Shown: positions 32,695-40,798 of the stretch, one piece after another
Layout of the letters: the number at the start of each line of letters is the position of its first letter
Position numbering within the stretch: the stretch's first letter is position 1
Assembly: GCF_000177635.2 (NCBI RefSeq)
Contig: NC_014836.1
Location: 2,774,001-2,838,000, forward strand
From: Desulfurispirillum indicum S5
GTDB taxonomy: Bacteria > Chrysiogenota > Chrysiogenetes > Chrysiogenales > Chrysiogenaceae
Length of the DNA stretch: 64,000 nucleotides
Reading direction: 5' to 3'
Notes under the pieces: generated by a model
Seen by the model: the letters and a program-made list of their open reading frames with translations, nothing else
What the model was told of the DNA's origin: nothing
Databases searched by the model: none
Made by a program: the position numbers and the translations under genes

Positions 32695-35442
32695 TCACCT
32701 CTCCTCATCCCCCTCATTTCCATCAATGCGGCACAGCAGGGGCAGGGGGCAATAGCGACAGCTGGTGTCATCGCGGGGGCTGATGGCGCCATAGCCGCTG
32801 GTGATTTCGCCTGCCAGGTTCTCCAATGCCGCTTTCCAGTTTTGCAGCATGGTCTGCCAGCTTTGCTGGTCGGGCAGAGCGCCAAGCTCCGGCAGCATGC
32901 CTTCCTCCATGGCCAGCCCCCGGAAGTGGCAGGCTTCGCGGTTGATCAAGGCGTAGGCGACGGCACCTATGGAGGTGTCCTGCAGGGTGACGGCGTAGAG
33001 GGGGAGCTGGGGATCGGCGGGGCGCTCGCCTTCCCAGTCCCTGGCGCTGGCCTGGCCGGTTTTATAGTCGATGAGCACATGCTGGCCATTTTCCAGCTGG
33101 TCAATGCGGTCTACTTTCAGTTTCAGCTGCAGCCCTCCCAGGCTGATGTGGTGATAGCGTTCCAGGCTGGCCACGGTGAAGGGCGGGCGTGTTTTTTCGT
33201 ATTCCAGCCAGTCATCAATCCACTGGGCCTGCATCTGCACTTCCATCTGGGCCAGGGCGGGCGCTATGGTGATATTGAGTTCGTGCTGCAGGCGCTGGAT
33301 GGCTCTGCCGAGGGAGTCCTCAATGAACTGGCGGCGCTTGCGCGCTTCCATCTTCTGCAGTCCGCGGGAACTCTCCAGCTTGTTCCAGATATCCTCCAGG
33401 GCGCTGTGGAGCAGAATACCCCGCACCATGGGGTTGACGCCGGCCAGGGCGCCACAGGGTGCGGTGGCACCAAGAATATGCAGGCCAATGCCCCGAAATG
33501 GGCAGAGGGCCTGGTCTTTCAGCACCGAGGCTCCACCGCGCAGCAGGGTATCCGCTGGCAGGCCATGGGCGTGGGTATCCTCCAGTGTCTGAAGGCTGGC
33601 GGTGGCAAGAAGCTGACCCAGGGGCGACGTCGCGGTGGCCTCTTCCAGCCGGAGTTCCCGAAGGCTCAGTTCCCTGCGACCGGTAATCAGTGGACTGGGG
33701 CGCAGATGACGATCTCCTTCACTGGCAGGATAGCTGAAGATCACTTCGTCGGCGCTTTCCAGGAAACGATGGGTCAGGGCGCTGGCGTACTCCCACTCCC
33801 GCCGGGGGCTGGAACGGGGAAGCTGATGCAGGCGCTGGACAGCACCGGGGATCAGAGGATTGGGACGGGGCTCGGCGGGCCAGGCTTCGTCGTGAAGCCC
33901 CATGATCCACATGGCGTCAAAGTGGGCTCCTCCCGCCTCCAGCATGCCCATCACCTGCACGGGGGCTTCGCCGTAACTGTGGGGCTGGTGAATGGTCTGG
34001 TGGGCCATGGTGCTGATCAGCTTCAGGGCGTCGCCCAGGGGCAGCTCTGCCACTATGGGATCGCAGTGGGAGAAGGTGTACAGCATGGTATTCCACGCTT
34101 CCAGTGCCTGATACTCGTCGCTGTTGAGGCGACGATCCCCTGGCCAACCCGCACGGGTCAGGAGCTGGGAGAGGCGTTCGCTCCACTGGCCGGGCCGCGC
34201 TTTCCGGGAGCGCAGTTCCTGCATGCCTGCGCCAAGCTCCCGCAGAAACTTCACCAGTCGCGGGCAGTGGCGGCTGGCTGCCAGCCGGATCACGGTCGCC
34301 AGGGGCAGGCTGACCTGCTGCCGCTGGCGCAGCTGCAGATCAAGGAGAACGCGATGGTTAAACTCTTCCCCATAACCAGGCAGAAAGGGGCTCAGGAGAA
34401 TGCCACTGATCTCGGCCTGGGTCAGCTCCACATTCCGGTGGAGGCGGTCAAGCAGGAGCAGGGCGATGTCCACCATGGGCACGCTGGCGAGAGTGCGTCC
34501 GGCGGTAATATTGTAGGCCGTGCGCAGGCGGCTTTCCGGGGAAAAGTCCCACTGGGGATAGAAAACGGCGTCGAACACGGATTCCACCTGGTGGCGGACC
34601 TGTTCCAGCTGGGGAATGACAATGGCAATGCGGGCGGCGGGGTTCACTTGCAGGCGCGCCAACGCCCAGTGGGCTGCCGACCAGTATTCGCTTTCACTGT
34701 CCGCCATGGCCACATGACCGCCCAGGGCGCAGTGATCCTGGGCGATCACCTGTATCACGGTGCACCCCCGCGCCATAACCGCTTCCAGCAGCCGTATCTG
34801 CACCGGTGAAAGTTCGTCGAATCCCATCAGAAAAAGACGCGAAGGCTGGGGAAGCGCAACCTTGCGGATCATGCGCTCCACCAGATGGGGCAGACGCGCC
34901 TGATCAATCCAGCGATTCTCCTTCAGGGTACTCTCGAAAATGGTGGCCCAGCGCAGAAACGCCTGCAGTTCGGGGATATGCCCGCAGTCAAGCCCCAGGC
35001 GGTTTGTGGTGGCACTCAGGTATTTTTCCAGGGGGACATTCCACTGGTGCATCAGGCGCCAGGCGTCCATGGCAGCACTGGCCGCCAGAGTGGTCGAGAG
35101 CAGAAAGCCCTCGGATTCCAGGTTTTCAATCTGCTGCTCCCACAGCAACCGCTCCTGGAAGTCACTGAGCACCAGCCGGGGGACTTCCGCCGCCGGGCAG
35201 CTGCCGGACAGCACTCCATCCTCCACAAGCTGCTGCAGCCAGGTGCCCCAGGGCAGGATGCGGGGCGTCTGCCAGACCTCCCGCTGCTGTGACTCCATAA
35301 AGCCACTGTGCCGGGAGAGGGCCGAGCGCCCCATGCGGCGGTTGGCCGTCAGCAGCAGGCACTGCTCATCCCATTCGCGCCAGAGATCATCGTCGCGAAT
35401 CCACTGGAACTGGTCGTGCAGTAAGCCAAAGGGAAGGGTCAT
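32695..35442 (-). CDS. AddB-like PD-(D/E)xK nuclease, partner of the AddA/RecB-like helicase
   Basis: 915-residue protein of the group annotated as probable DNA repair protein (TIGR03623 type), paired with RecB/AddA-like helicases. The N-terminal part is a degenerate helicase domain (LLTANRRMGRSALSR at about 30-44). The C-terminal nuclease has VLIDYKTGQ with an upstream acidic residue. Cysteines in LCPFRG and CRYCPLPLLC probably hold a 4Fe-4S cluster as in AddB. ATG 35442 follows GGAG; family-like sequence starts there. The frame stays open to 35961 only because it runs through R1 copy E. The gene is upstream of addA, separated by R1 copy D. Confidence 0.85.
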   Translation of the reverse strand: MTLPFGLLHDQFQWIRDDDLWREWDEQCLLLTANRRMGRSALSRHSGFMESQQREVWQTPRILPWGTWLQQLVEDGVLSGSCPAAEVPRLVLSDFQERLLWEQQIENLESEGFLLSTTLAASAAMDAWRLMHQWNVPLEKYLSATTNRLGLDCGHIPELQAFLRWATIFESTLKENRWIDQARLPHLVERMIRKVALPQPSRLFLMGFDELSPVQIRLLEAVMARGCTVIQVIAQDHCALGGHVAMADSESEYWSAAHWALARLQVNPAARIAIVIPQLEQVRHQVESVFDAVFYPQWDFSPESRLRTAYNITAGRTLASVPMVDIALLLLDRLHRNVELTQAEISGILLSPFLPGYGEEFNHRVLLDLQLRQRQQVSLPLATVIRLAASRHCPRLVKFLRELGAGMQELRSRKARPGQWSERLSQLLTRAGWPGDRRLNSDEYQALEAWNTMLYTFSHCDPIVAELPLGDALKLISTMAHQTIHQPHSYGEAPVQVMGMLEAGGAHFDAMWIMGLHDEAWPAEPRPNPLIPGAVQRLHQLPRSSPRREWEYASALTHRFLESADEVIFSYPASEGDRHLRPSPLITGRRELSLRELRLEEATATSPLGQLLATASLQTLEDTHAHGLPADTLLRGGASVLKDQALCPFRGIGLHILGATAPCGALAGVNPMVRGILLHSALEDIWNKLESSRGLQKMEARKRRQFIEDSLGRAIQRLQHELNITIAPALAQMEVQMQAQWIDDWLEYEKTRPPFTVASLERYHHISLGGLQLKLKVDRIDQLENGQHVLIDYKTGQASARDWEGERPADPQLPLYAVTLQDTSIGAVAYALINREACHFRGLAMEEGMLPELGALPDQQSWQTMLQNWKAALENLAGEITSGYGAISPRDDTSCRYCPLPLLCRIDGNEGDEER

Positions 35443-35509
35443 GCCATATCTCCATTCGCACCCCGATGTGCCGGTGGCGCCTGTGAGAAGTTTTCCGGAA
35501 AGAGTCTGA

Positions 35510-35549
35510 TATTGAGCCTGTTCACGGAAAATGTACCGCGAAACGCCCC
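35510..35549. repeat. 40 bp direct repeat, left copy
   Basis: Identical to 36046-36085 (starts TATTGAGCCTGTTCACGG, ends GCCCC). It flanks R1 copy E. The right copy begins exactly at the R1 terminal repeat, while the left copy joins the truncated R1 end through shared GCCCC. It looks like an unusually long target duplication. Confidence 0.9.
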
Positions 35550-36045
35550 CCAGTGCTGTCCTTTTCAGCCGTCCGCTTGCCTGGAACTGGGAACCGTAAA
35601 CAGCCGCCCTCCGTGGCTTTTGGTTTGCGGTTGCCGCCCTCGTGGCGGCAACCCTGCGGGTCCATCGCGTTCCAGTCTTCGCGTCCTGGCTGGGCCAGCA
35701 CACGGGGGAGAGGCAGAGGAAAGCCGTTCCCCCCTGAGCCCGTCCGGTGAGTGCGACGCCTGGCTGGCAAGACCCGAACGGGACACTCACAGGAAGTGAG
35801 TGGTCCGGCAGCACTGCAGGGAAGCAGTGTCTGTCGGATCTCCAGAACAGGCGAGCAGGCGAGCCGGAAAAACGGGCGTTCGGGGGGCGCGTTTTGCGTC
35901 CTTTTGCGCGGTCAAAAAGGACAATATCCGGAAACAAAAAGTGGAATACCAGATAAGTCAAGCATTCAAAATCAATACAGTTTCCGCGCGATAAATGTCA
36001 GAATAATAACACCTTAACCTAAGACAACAAGATGCGAAACTTGAG
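35550..36045 (-). mobile_element. R1 element copy E (one end truncated, 40 bp target duplication)
   Basis: About 496 bp, same orientation as copy D. The right end is intact and is the complement of CTCAAGTTTCGCATC. The plus-strand left part (terminal repeat, GCCACTTTTT hairpin region) is absent; similarity to copies A and D begins at CCAGTGCTGTCC. Hairpins ACTCAC-AGGAA-GTGAGT and CACTGC-AGGGAA-GCAGTG are kept. It sits between addB and the phospholipase D gene. Confidence 0.85.
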
Positions 36046-36085
36046 TATTGAGCCTGTTCACGGAAAATGTACCGCGAAACGCCCC
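36046..36085. repeat. 40 bp direct repeat, right copy
   Basis: Perfect match to 35510-35549. The first six bases (TATTGA) are what a normal 6 bp R1 target duplication would be; the identity continues 34 bp further. Confidence 0.9.
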
Positions 36086-37421
36086 GAACCCGCAAGGCAC
36101 AAGACCTGAATCAGAGCTGTGACTCAATGGGCAGCAGCCGGGCAAAACCGGCCAGGAAGCGTCGCCAGAACCCGGCCTTGGGCTCACGGGTGTGAATCTG
36201 CCCCTCATGGTCGATCCAGCGCACGCTTCCACGCTCATCAAGATACAGCTGATAGGCAAAGAGCGGGTGGACGCTGTGGTGAAAAAACTCCGTCAGGGAT
36301 TCGACCAGCTGTTCATCGCGCACAAAGGCGCCAAGCTCCGTGTTGATGTGGGCAGAGCGTGGGTCCAGATTAAAGGAGCCCAGAAAGACCTCGCGGCGAT
36401 CCACCACCAGCGCCTTGGTGTGCAGGCTGGCCCGTGAGGAGCCAAGGCCAAAGCTGTTGTGGTTTTCCGCCGCGGCATGGGCGCTGGGCCGCAGCTCGTA
36501 CAGCTCGACCCCTGCCTCCAGCAAGGCTTGGCGACGACGGGCATAGCCACTGTGGGCAATGGCCACATCATTGGTGGCCAGGGAGTTGGTCAGGACGGCG
36601 ACCCGGATACCGCGCGCGGCCATGTCTGCCAGCATGCGAGTGCCTTCCGCACCGGGAATAAAGTAGGGAGATATGAGCAGAAGCTCCTCTTCCACCATGG
36701 CAAAGCGCTCTGCCAGAGCTTCCAGCACACCGGGCTCCAGCTCTTCCTGGTTCAGCGCCTTGGCCGGATCATCGACGGCCAGTGTGGCCTGATCCGTCCA
36801 CTGGTAGGAAGAGGGGCAGAGGAGCATTTCGCGACTGACAAAGGGGGGCTGCCCATAGACCATGGACATGAGCGGGTGGTCGAGGTACGAGGTGAACCAC
36901 TCGTCCATGGCATCGCGGTGCCTGCTCAGCCAGTTGACATCGTCACGAACGCGACGCAGCTGACTGATGGGAATGGCCAGGGGGCTGTTCCAGTAATCGG
37001 TGAAGGAGATATCAGCCCCATGGGCCAGGGGACCCACGATGACCAGATCAATGTCGGAGAAGTTGAAGGCGCTGCCGGCACTGAAATACTCATCGCCGAT
37101 ATTGCGACCACCGATAATGGCCAGATGACCGTCGGCTATCCACGCCTTGTTGTGCATACGGTGGTTCAGATCACTGCCCCGCAGCACCAGCTCCACCCCG
37201 GTACGCAGGATACCCCAGCGGCTTCGAAAGGGGTTGAAGACCCGCACTTCGATATGGGGGTGCTGATCCAGTATGGCCAGGGCGCGGTCACTGCCGCGCA
37301 CGTCCATGTCATCCAGCAGCAGGGAGATGCGCACACCAGTATCGGCCACCTGCAGCAGCTCGGCAATCAGCAGACGACCCGCCACATCATCCTGCCAGAT
37401 GTAGTACTGAATATTAAGAAC

Positions 37422-37826
37422 TTATCCATAAATTACGCCGATTTTCCTGTATGTGATTATGGCTGCCGCAAGACACGTCAACCCGTAGTGAGTGACCTCA
37501 AGCTTCTCAAAGCGCACATGAATCTTCCTGAAACGGTTGAACCAGGAAATAGATGCTTCCACTATCCAGCGCCTCGCCTTCTTTGATGGGTCACGCTTCT
37601 TGTCCTCGATCTCTTCTTTTCGCTGCTTTACATGGGGTATGTATCCGCGCTGAAGAATGCTGCTGAGCGCCTGCTTTCCCTTGTAGCCACAATCTGCGCA
37701 AAGATGCTGCTCCTGCTCTGCAGGCTTCTCGAAGACTACGCCATCAAGAACAGCTTCAAGCTGGCTCACATCATGCCGGTTCGCTCCGGTTACGACGATG
37801 GACAACGGGACGCCACGACCGTCCAC
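37422..37826 (-). CDS. IS5-family transposase, C-terminal part (orfB)
   Basis: Second half of the DDE domain with catalytic Asp in CADCGYKGK and Glu in VEASISWFNR. It is joined to orfA by -1 programmed frameshifting on GGA-AAA-AAA-ACG, giving the in-frame continuation NGSKRHVLVDGRGVPL. This copy is the better candidate for an active transposase. Confidence 0.88.
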   Translation of the reverse strand: MDGRGVPLSIVVTGANRHDVSQLEAVLDGVVFEKPAEQEQHLCADCGYKGKQALSSILQRGYIPHVKQRKEEIEDKKRDPSKKARRWIVEASISWFNRFRKIHVRFEKLEVTHYGLTCLAAAIITYRKIGVIYG

Positions 37827-38260
37827 CAGGACATGACGCTTGCTCCCGTTTTTTTTCCCCGATCCGTCGGGTTCTTCCCTACGGTTTCAAGAGCCATTGG
37901 TGCTTTGTACATTCCGCCATCTATGCTTTGCCACTCCCAGGCAATTCCCTCCATCTCGTCGTACTCAGCCAGCCCTTGACGCCAAATAGCTTCGAATACA
38001 CCGGCCTTACTCCACTCAATGAAGTACTTGTGCACGGCACTGGCGCAACCAAACTGCTCCTTGGGTATCGCTTTCCACTGACAACCGGTGCGCAGAACAT
38101 AGACAATGCCGGAAAACGCCTTCCTGGGGTTAAGTCGCTTGCGCCCACCACCAGGCTTGCGCTTGTAGACCTTGTCAAGATCTCTTTGCTGGATTGGCAG
38201 CAAAGGCTCAACTCTTTGCCAGAAAGCATCTGAGACTTCCCATGATTGCACTTTAGACAT
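37790..38260 (-). CDS. IS5-family transposase, N-terminal part (orfA)
   Basis: 156-residue frame with the DUF4096-like N-terminal region and the first catalytic Asp (SIDGGMYKAP). It ends in a short out-of-frame tail after the A-run (GKKTGASVMSWW). The ATG lies about 80 bp inside the IS end. Together with orfB the fusion would be about 275 residues, usual for this IS group. Confidence 0.88.
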   Translation of the reverse strand: MSKVQSWEVSDAFWQRVEPLLPIQQRDLDKVYKRKPGGGRKRLNPRKAFSGIVYVLRTGCQWKAIPKEQFGCASAVHKYFIEWSKAGVFEAIWRQGLAEYDEMEGIAWEWQSIDGGMYKAPMALETVGKNPTDRGKKTGASVMSWWTVVASRCPSS

Positions 38261-38597
38261 AAATCACCGCCATGAATGATCTCTCACTGAATCATTCTAT
38301 AGCAAACTATCATGATGGTCAATGATTATTTATGGACAAGCTCTAAGGCGCTCATGGGCTGCCCTGGCACTGGCCACCCGCCACTGGTAGGCCTCGGGAC
38401 CACCGTAGAGTATCCGAAAACCCGATGGGCCACTCAGGGGCATCTGTGCCGCCAGCTCCCCTGCGGCAGCCGGAGGTTCATGGGGCCGCTGGTCACGATC
38501 GGAAAGGGGCTCCACAGAAGCGCAACCCACAGTCAGCAGAGTGACGCACAGCAAAAGCAGAAGGCGCAGGCAAGAGTGTTTCGGAGGTATCATCATC

Positions 38598-38727
38598 TGC
38601 CTCTCCTTCGTGTGCTGTTTCCGCCAGGAGGCGCCGACGGTCAGGCTGCTGAAAAGCCATGGAGGACGCTTGTTTGCGGCCTCCGGTTTCAGGAAGCGGA
38701 CGACTGTAAAGGGCAGCACCGGGAAAA
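38598..38727 (+). repeat. R1 element fragment G (diverged)
   Basis: About 130 bp matching R1 copy F from CTGCCTCTC through GACGGTCAGGCTGCTGAAAAG to GGGCAGCACCGGG, with many substitutions. It fills the whole gap between the beta-barrel gene and the phospholipase D start codon, so that gene's ribosome-binding site lies in R1-derived sequence. No termini or target repeats remain. Confidence 0.7.
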
Positions 38728-38728
38728 C

Positions 38729-39640
38729 TCAGAACACCTGTCGCCACACCAGGGATGTGCTGATACCATTTTCCAGATCAACCCGCCCCTGCCGGCTGCC
38801 GTCGGCATCGTAGATTTTCCAGTGACGCTCCACAAAGGTGCTGGCCTCAAGACTGAGAAGGGTTCCGGCTGCCAGGCGGTACTCGGCGAAGCCCACGGCC
38901 TGGTAACCTTTCAGTTCCACAAAGCCTGCCGGCTGCAGGGGGCTGTCATCGCGCAGGCGAAAGTGTCCCTGTCCAAAGGCGGCACGGGTGCCGACGCTGA
39001 ACTGGGGATGGGTTCGATAACGCAGCTCTGTGCGGGGGAAGCCCAGACTGCCGGAAAGGCCCATCTGGTGTGGCGCCCGGTAGCGCACAAAGACCATGGG
39101 CAACACATACTCCTTGAGGCTGCTGTAGGAAACGGCCACTCCCAGCCCACTCTCCCAGTCAGGAGAATGGTTGTAGCCCCGCATGAAATAAGAAAAGACA
39201 CTGACAGAGTCATCCAGCTCCTGCTCGTAGCTCGCGCTGATGCCAACACCGTAGTAGGTGTTCCACTGCGGGCCCGCCAGGCGGTCACGGTATCCAAGGC
39301 TGAGGCGCTGCAGTTTCTCCCAGGGGTCACGCCCATCGGCAGTTGCCAGGGCCGGAGGCAGACTGGCGGGATCGCTCCAGGAGTAGCGGCTGTGGGAGTA
39401 GCCCAGTTGAAAGTTACCATGGCCGACCTGCACGCTGCTGGTGCCGGACTGCACCTCAGCGGAACTGCTGCCGATGCGGGAATCCGGCAGAGCCTCAAAC
39501 TGGAAGCTGAGGGTGGTGCGGGCCGCAGCGCTCAGCGGCAGCACTATCGCCACAGCAAGCAGGGCTGTCAGCAGGTGAGCCAGGCCCGGCAGGCGCGTGC
39601 TGTGATGTTCATGGGATTGCATTGTCGAAACTTCCTGCAT
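38729..39640 (-). CDS. Hypothetical outer-membrane beta-barrel protein
   Basis: 303-residue exported protein with an uncleaved-looking N-terminal extension (MQEVSTMQSHEHH), then a hydrophobic signal (LLTALLAVAIVLPLSAAA, cleavage near 40). The mature part has alternating-residue strands (NFQLGYSHSRYSW, LRYRTHPQFSVGTRAAFG) and a C-terminal WRQVF, fitting a barrel of perhaps 10-14 strands. The ribosome-binding site GGAGTAAGAG overlaps the stop of the LpxR-like gene 5 bp upstream, so the two are coupled. Ligand and role unknown; the setting suggests envelope remodelling. Confidence 0.7.
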   Translation of the reverse strand: MQEVSTMQSHEHHSTRLPGLAHLLTALLAVAIVLPLSAAARTTLSFQFEALPDSRIGSSSAEVQSGTSSVQVGHGNFQLGYSHSRYSWSDPASLPPALATADGRDPWEKLQRLSLGYRDRLAGPQWNTYYGVGISASYEQELDDSVSVFSYFMRGYNHSPDWESGLGVAVSYSSLKEYVLPMVFVRYRAPHQMGLSGSLGFPRTELRYRTHPQFSVGTRAAFGQGHFRLRDDSPLQPAGFVELKGYQAVGFAEYRLAAGTLLSLEASTFVERHWKIYDADGSRQGRVDLENGISTSLVWRQVF

Positions 39641-39645
39641 TGCTC

Positions 39646-40665
39646 TTACTCCAGTACCCGGGAAACACTCAGAGACCCAAAGGTTTCAGTGCCCTTCTGG
39701 GTGGTGAATTCATTGGTGCGGAACATGCGACCGTAGGAAATTTTCCAGGGTCCTTTGGAGAAGCCGTAGCCTATGCCCCCCTCCACCACCGTGTGTTCCT
39801 TTTCCACACGGTGGCTGTCGCGGAAGGTATTGCCGTCCAGGAAGATGTCATGCACCTGCAGGCGCAGATTCAGGCCGGTGAACAGATGCCAGCGCCAGCG
39901 ATCGTTATGACGGTAGGCGTAGTCCAGGGGAGCATTGGTTTCAGCAAACCCGCTGATGGGGCTGGAGCCGAAATCGCGGGGCAGATCACGCCCCCAGCGC
40001 AGGAAAAAACCCGCATTGGCCCGTGTGGCCACATTGCCCAGCTGCAGGGTAACATGGGGAATAAAGTCCAGCTCGCTGGAGTGCTCGGGAAAATCCCCAT
40101 GGTAACGCCACTTCTGGCCTGCCAGCACCGAAACTCCCACCTCGTTTTCCAGCTGATGCTCCCACCCCTCAGGGCGCGTTGCCCCAAAGGCTTCATGCAG
40201 ACGGGTCTGCATACTGCGGGCACCGGACCACTCGCCGATCAGCCCCAATTCCACCTTCAGGAAGCGCATGATATGGTGGTTGCGCCCCACCAGAGAGAAG
40301 CCTCCATAGGTCCAGCCCGCGTAGGGCCGGTCGTCCTTCTGCAGCTCGGCAGTTTCAATATTGGCTGGCGTGAAGATCTGCTGACCTATATCAAATCCCC
40401 ACTGATACGCCAGGTCGGGGTGCCCCAGGAAGGGCCACTGGCGCAGGCGACACAGGGCGCTGCCATCCCCGCTGCCAGGCACACAGGTCGCTGGGGAAAG
40501 ATAGGAAAAGCGCATGCCGCCGGTGTAGTACCGGTCAGTCTGGGCGACAATATCGTTTTCCAGGTAGAAGGAAAAGATCCCCGGCCCTTCCGTTGCACCA
40601 GCACCGGAAACGCAGAAGGCGAACACACAGAAGATGGTGACGAGGACGCGGGGGCAGGAGCGCAT
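39646..40665 (-). CDS. lpxR: LpxR family outer-membrane lipid A deacylase
   Basis: 339-residue protein of the LpxR/DUF2219 family. LpxR removes the 3'-acyloxyacyl chain of lipid A in the outer membrane and so lowers immune recognition. A signal peptide (VLVTIFCVFAFCVSGAGA, cleavage near 25) is followed by the family start FSFYLENDIVAQTDRYYTGG (residues about 30-49), which includes the Ca-binding Asn/Asp, and DRPYAGW (about 112-118). A C-terminal barrel ends SVSRVLE. Family membership is firm; lipid A specificity in this organism is inference. It heads the cluster with the beta-barrel and phospholipase D genes. Confidence 0.85.
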   Translation of the reverse strand: MRSCPRVLVTIFCVFAFCVSGAGATEGPGIFSFYLENDIVAQTDRYYTGGMRFSYLSPATCVPGSGDGSALCRLRQWPFLGHPDLAYQWGFDIGQQIFTPANIETAELQKDDRPYAGWTYGGFSLVGRNHHIMRFLKVELGLIGEWSGARSMQTRLHEAFGATRPEGWEHQLENEVGVSVLAGQKWRYHGDFPEHSSELDFIPHVTLQLGNVATRANAGFFLRWGRDLPRDFGSSPISGFAETNAPLDYAYRHNDRWRWHLFTGLNLRLQVHDIFLDGNTFRDSHRVEKEHTVVEGGIGYGFSKGPWKISYGRMFRTNEFTTQKGTETFGSLSVSRVLE

Positions 40666-40798
40666 GTTTTTTCCCGGGAGCCTTTTTCGTGGTCAAAAAG
40701 TGCAAGCAAACTGCTCGCATGTACTTGCATCATTTACCATGCCAGTACAGGTGAAAAGCGAAAGTTTCGTTATCAGGGTTTGAGCAGGAAGTCTGTGT

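Larger units (their letters stand above)
37418..38343 (-). mobile_element. IS5-family insertion sequence copy 2 (926 bp)
   Basis: Same ends as copy 1 (GAACTTATCC..., inverted GAGCTTGTCC...) and appears identical apart from one extra A (eight A) in the frameshift run. It is flanked by TAA direct repeats (37415-37417, 38344-38346), a TNA target. It interrupts the phospholipase D gene. With eight A the slippery heptamer A-AAA-AAA is in the zero frame, so this copy can make the fusion transposase by a -1 shift. Confidence 0.94.
36111..38596 (-). pseudogene. ClsC/YmdC-like phospholipase D family lipoprotein, disrupted by IS copy 2
   Basis: Two-HKD phospholipase D superfamily protein, probably a cardiolipin synthase or related envelope lipid enzyme. 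The 5' part (38596 down to 38347) encodes MMIPPKHSCLRLLLLLCVT and lipobox LTVGC, then SARAAHERL. The 3' part (37414 to 36111) continues IQYYIWQDDVAGRLL. Removing the 926 bp IS and one TAA duplication restores a single frame of 518 residues across the junction (ERL-N-IQYYIW). HKD motifs are HNKAWIADGHLAIIGGRN and HTKALVVDRREVFLGSFN, and the end LLPIESQL fits YmdC-type proteins. The downstream 424-codon frame might be translated alone but lacks the export signal. The start codon and ribosome-binding site GGAGAGG abut R1 fragment G. Confidence 0.88.

Noticed and set aside
35443-35961. 173-residue N-terminal extension of the AddB-like protein
   Set aside because: It is translation through R1 copy E. 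Family-like sequence and a GGAG ribosome-binding site start at 35442.
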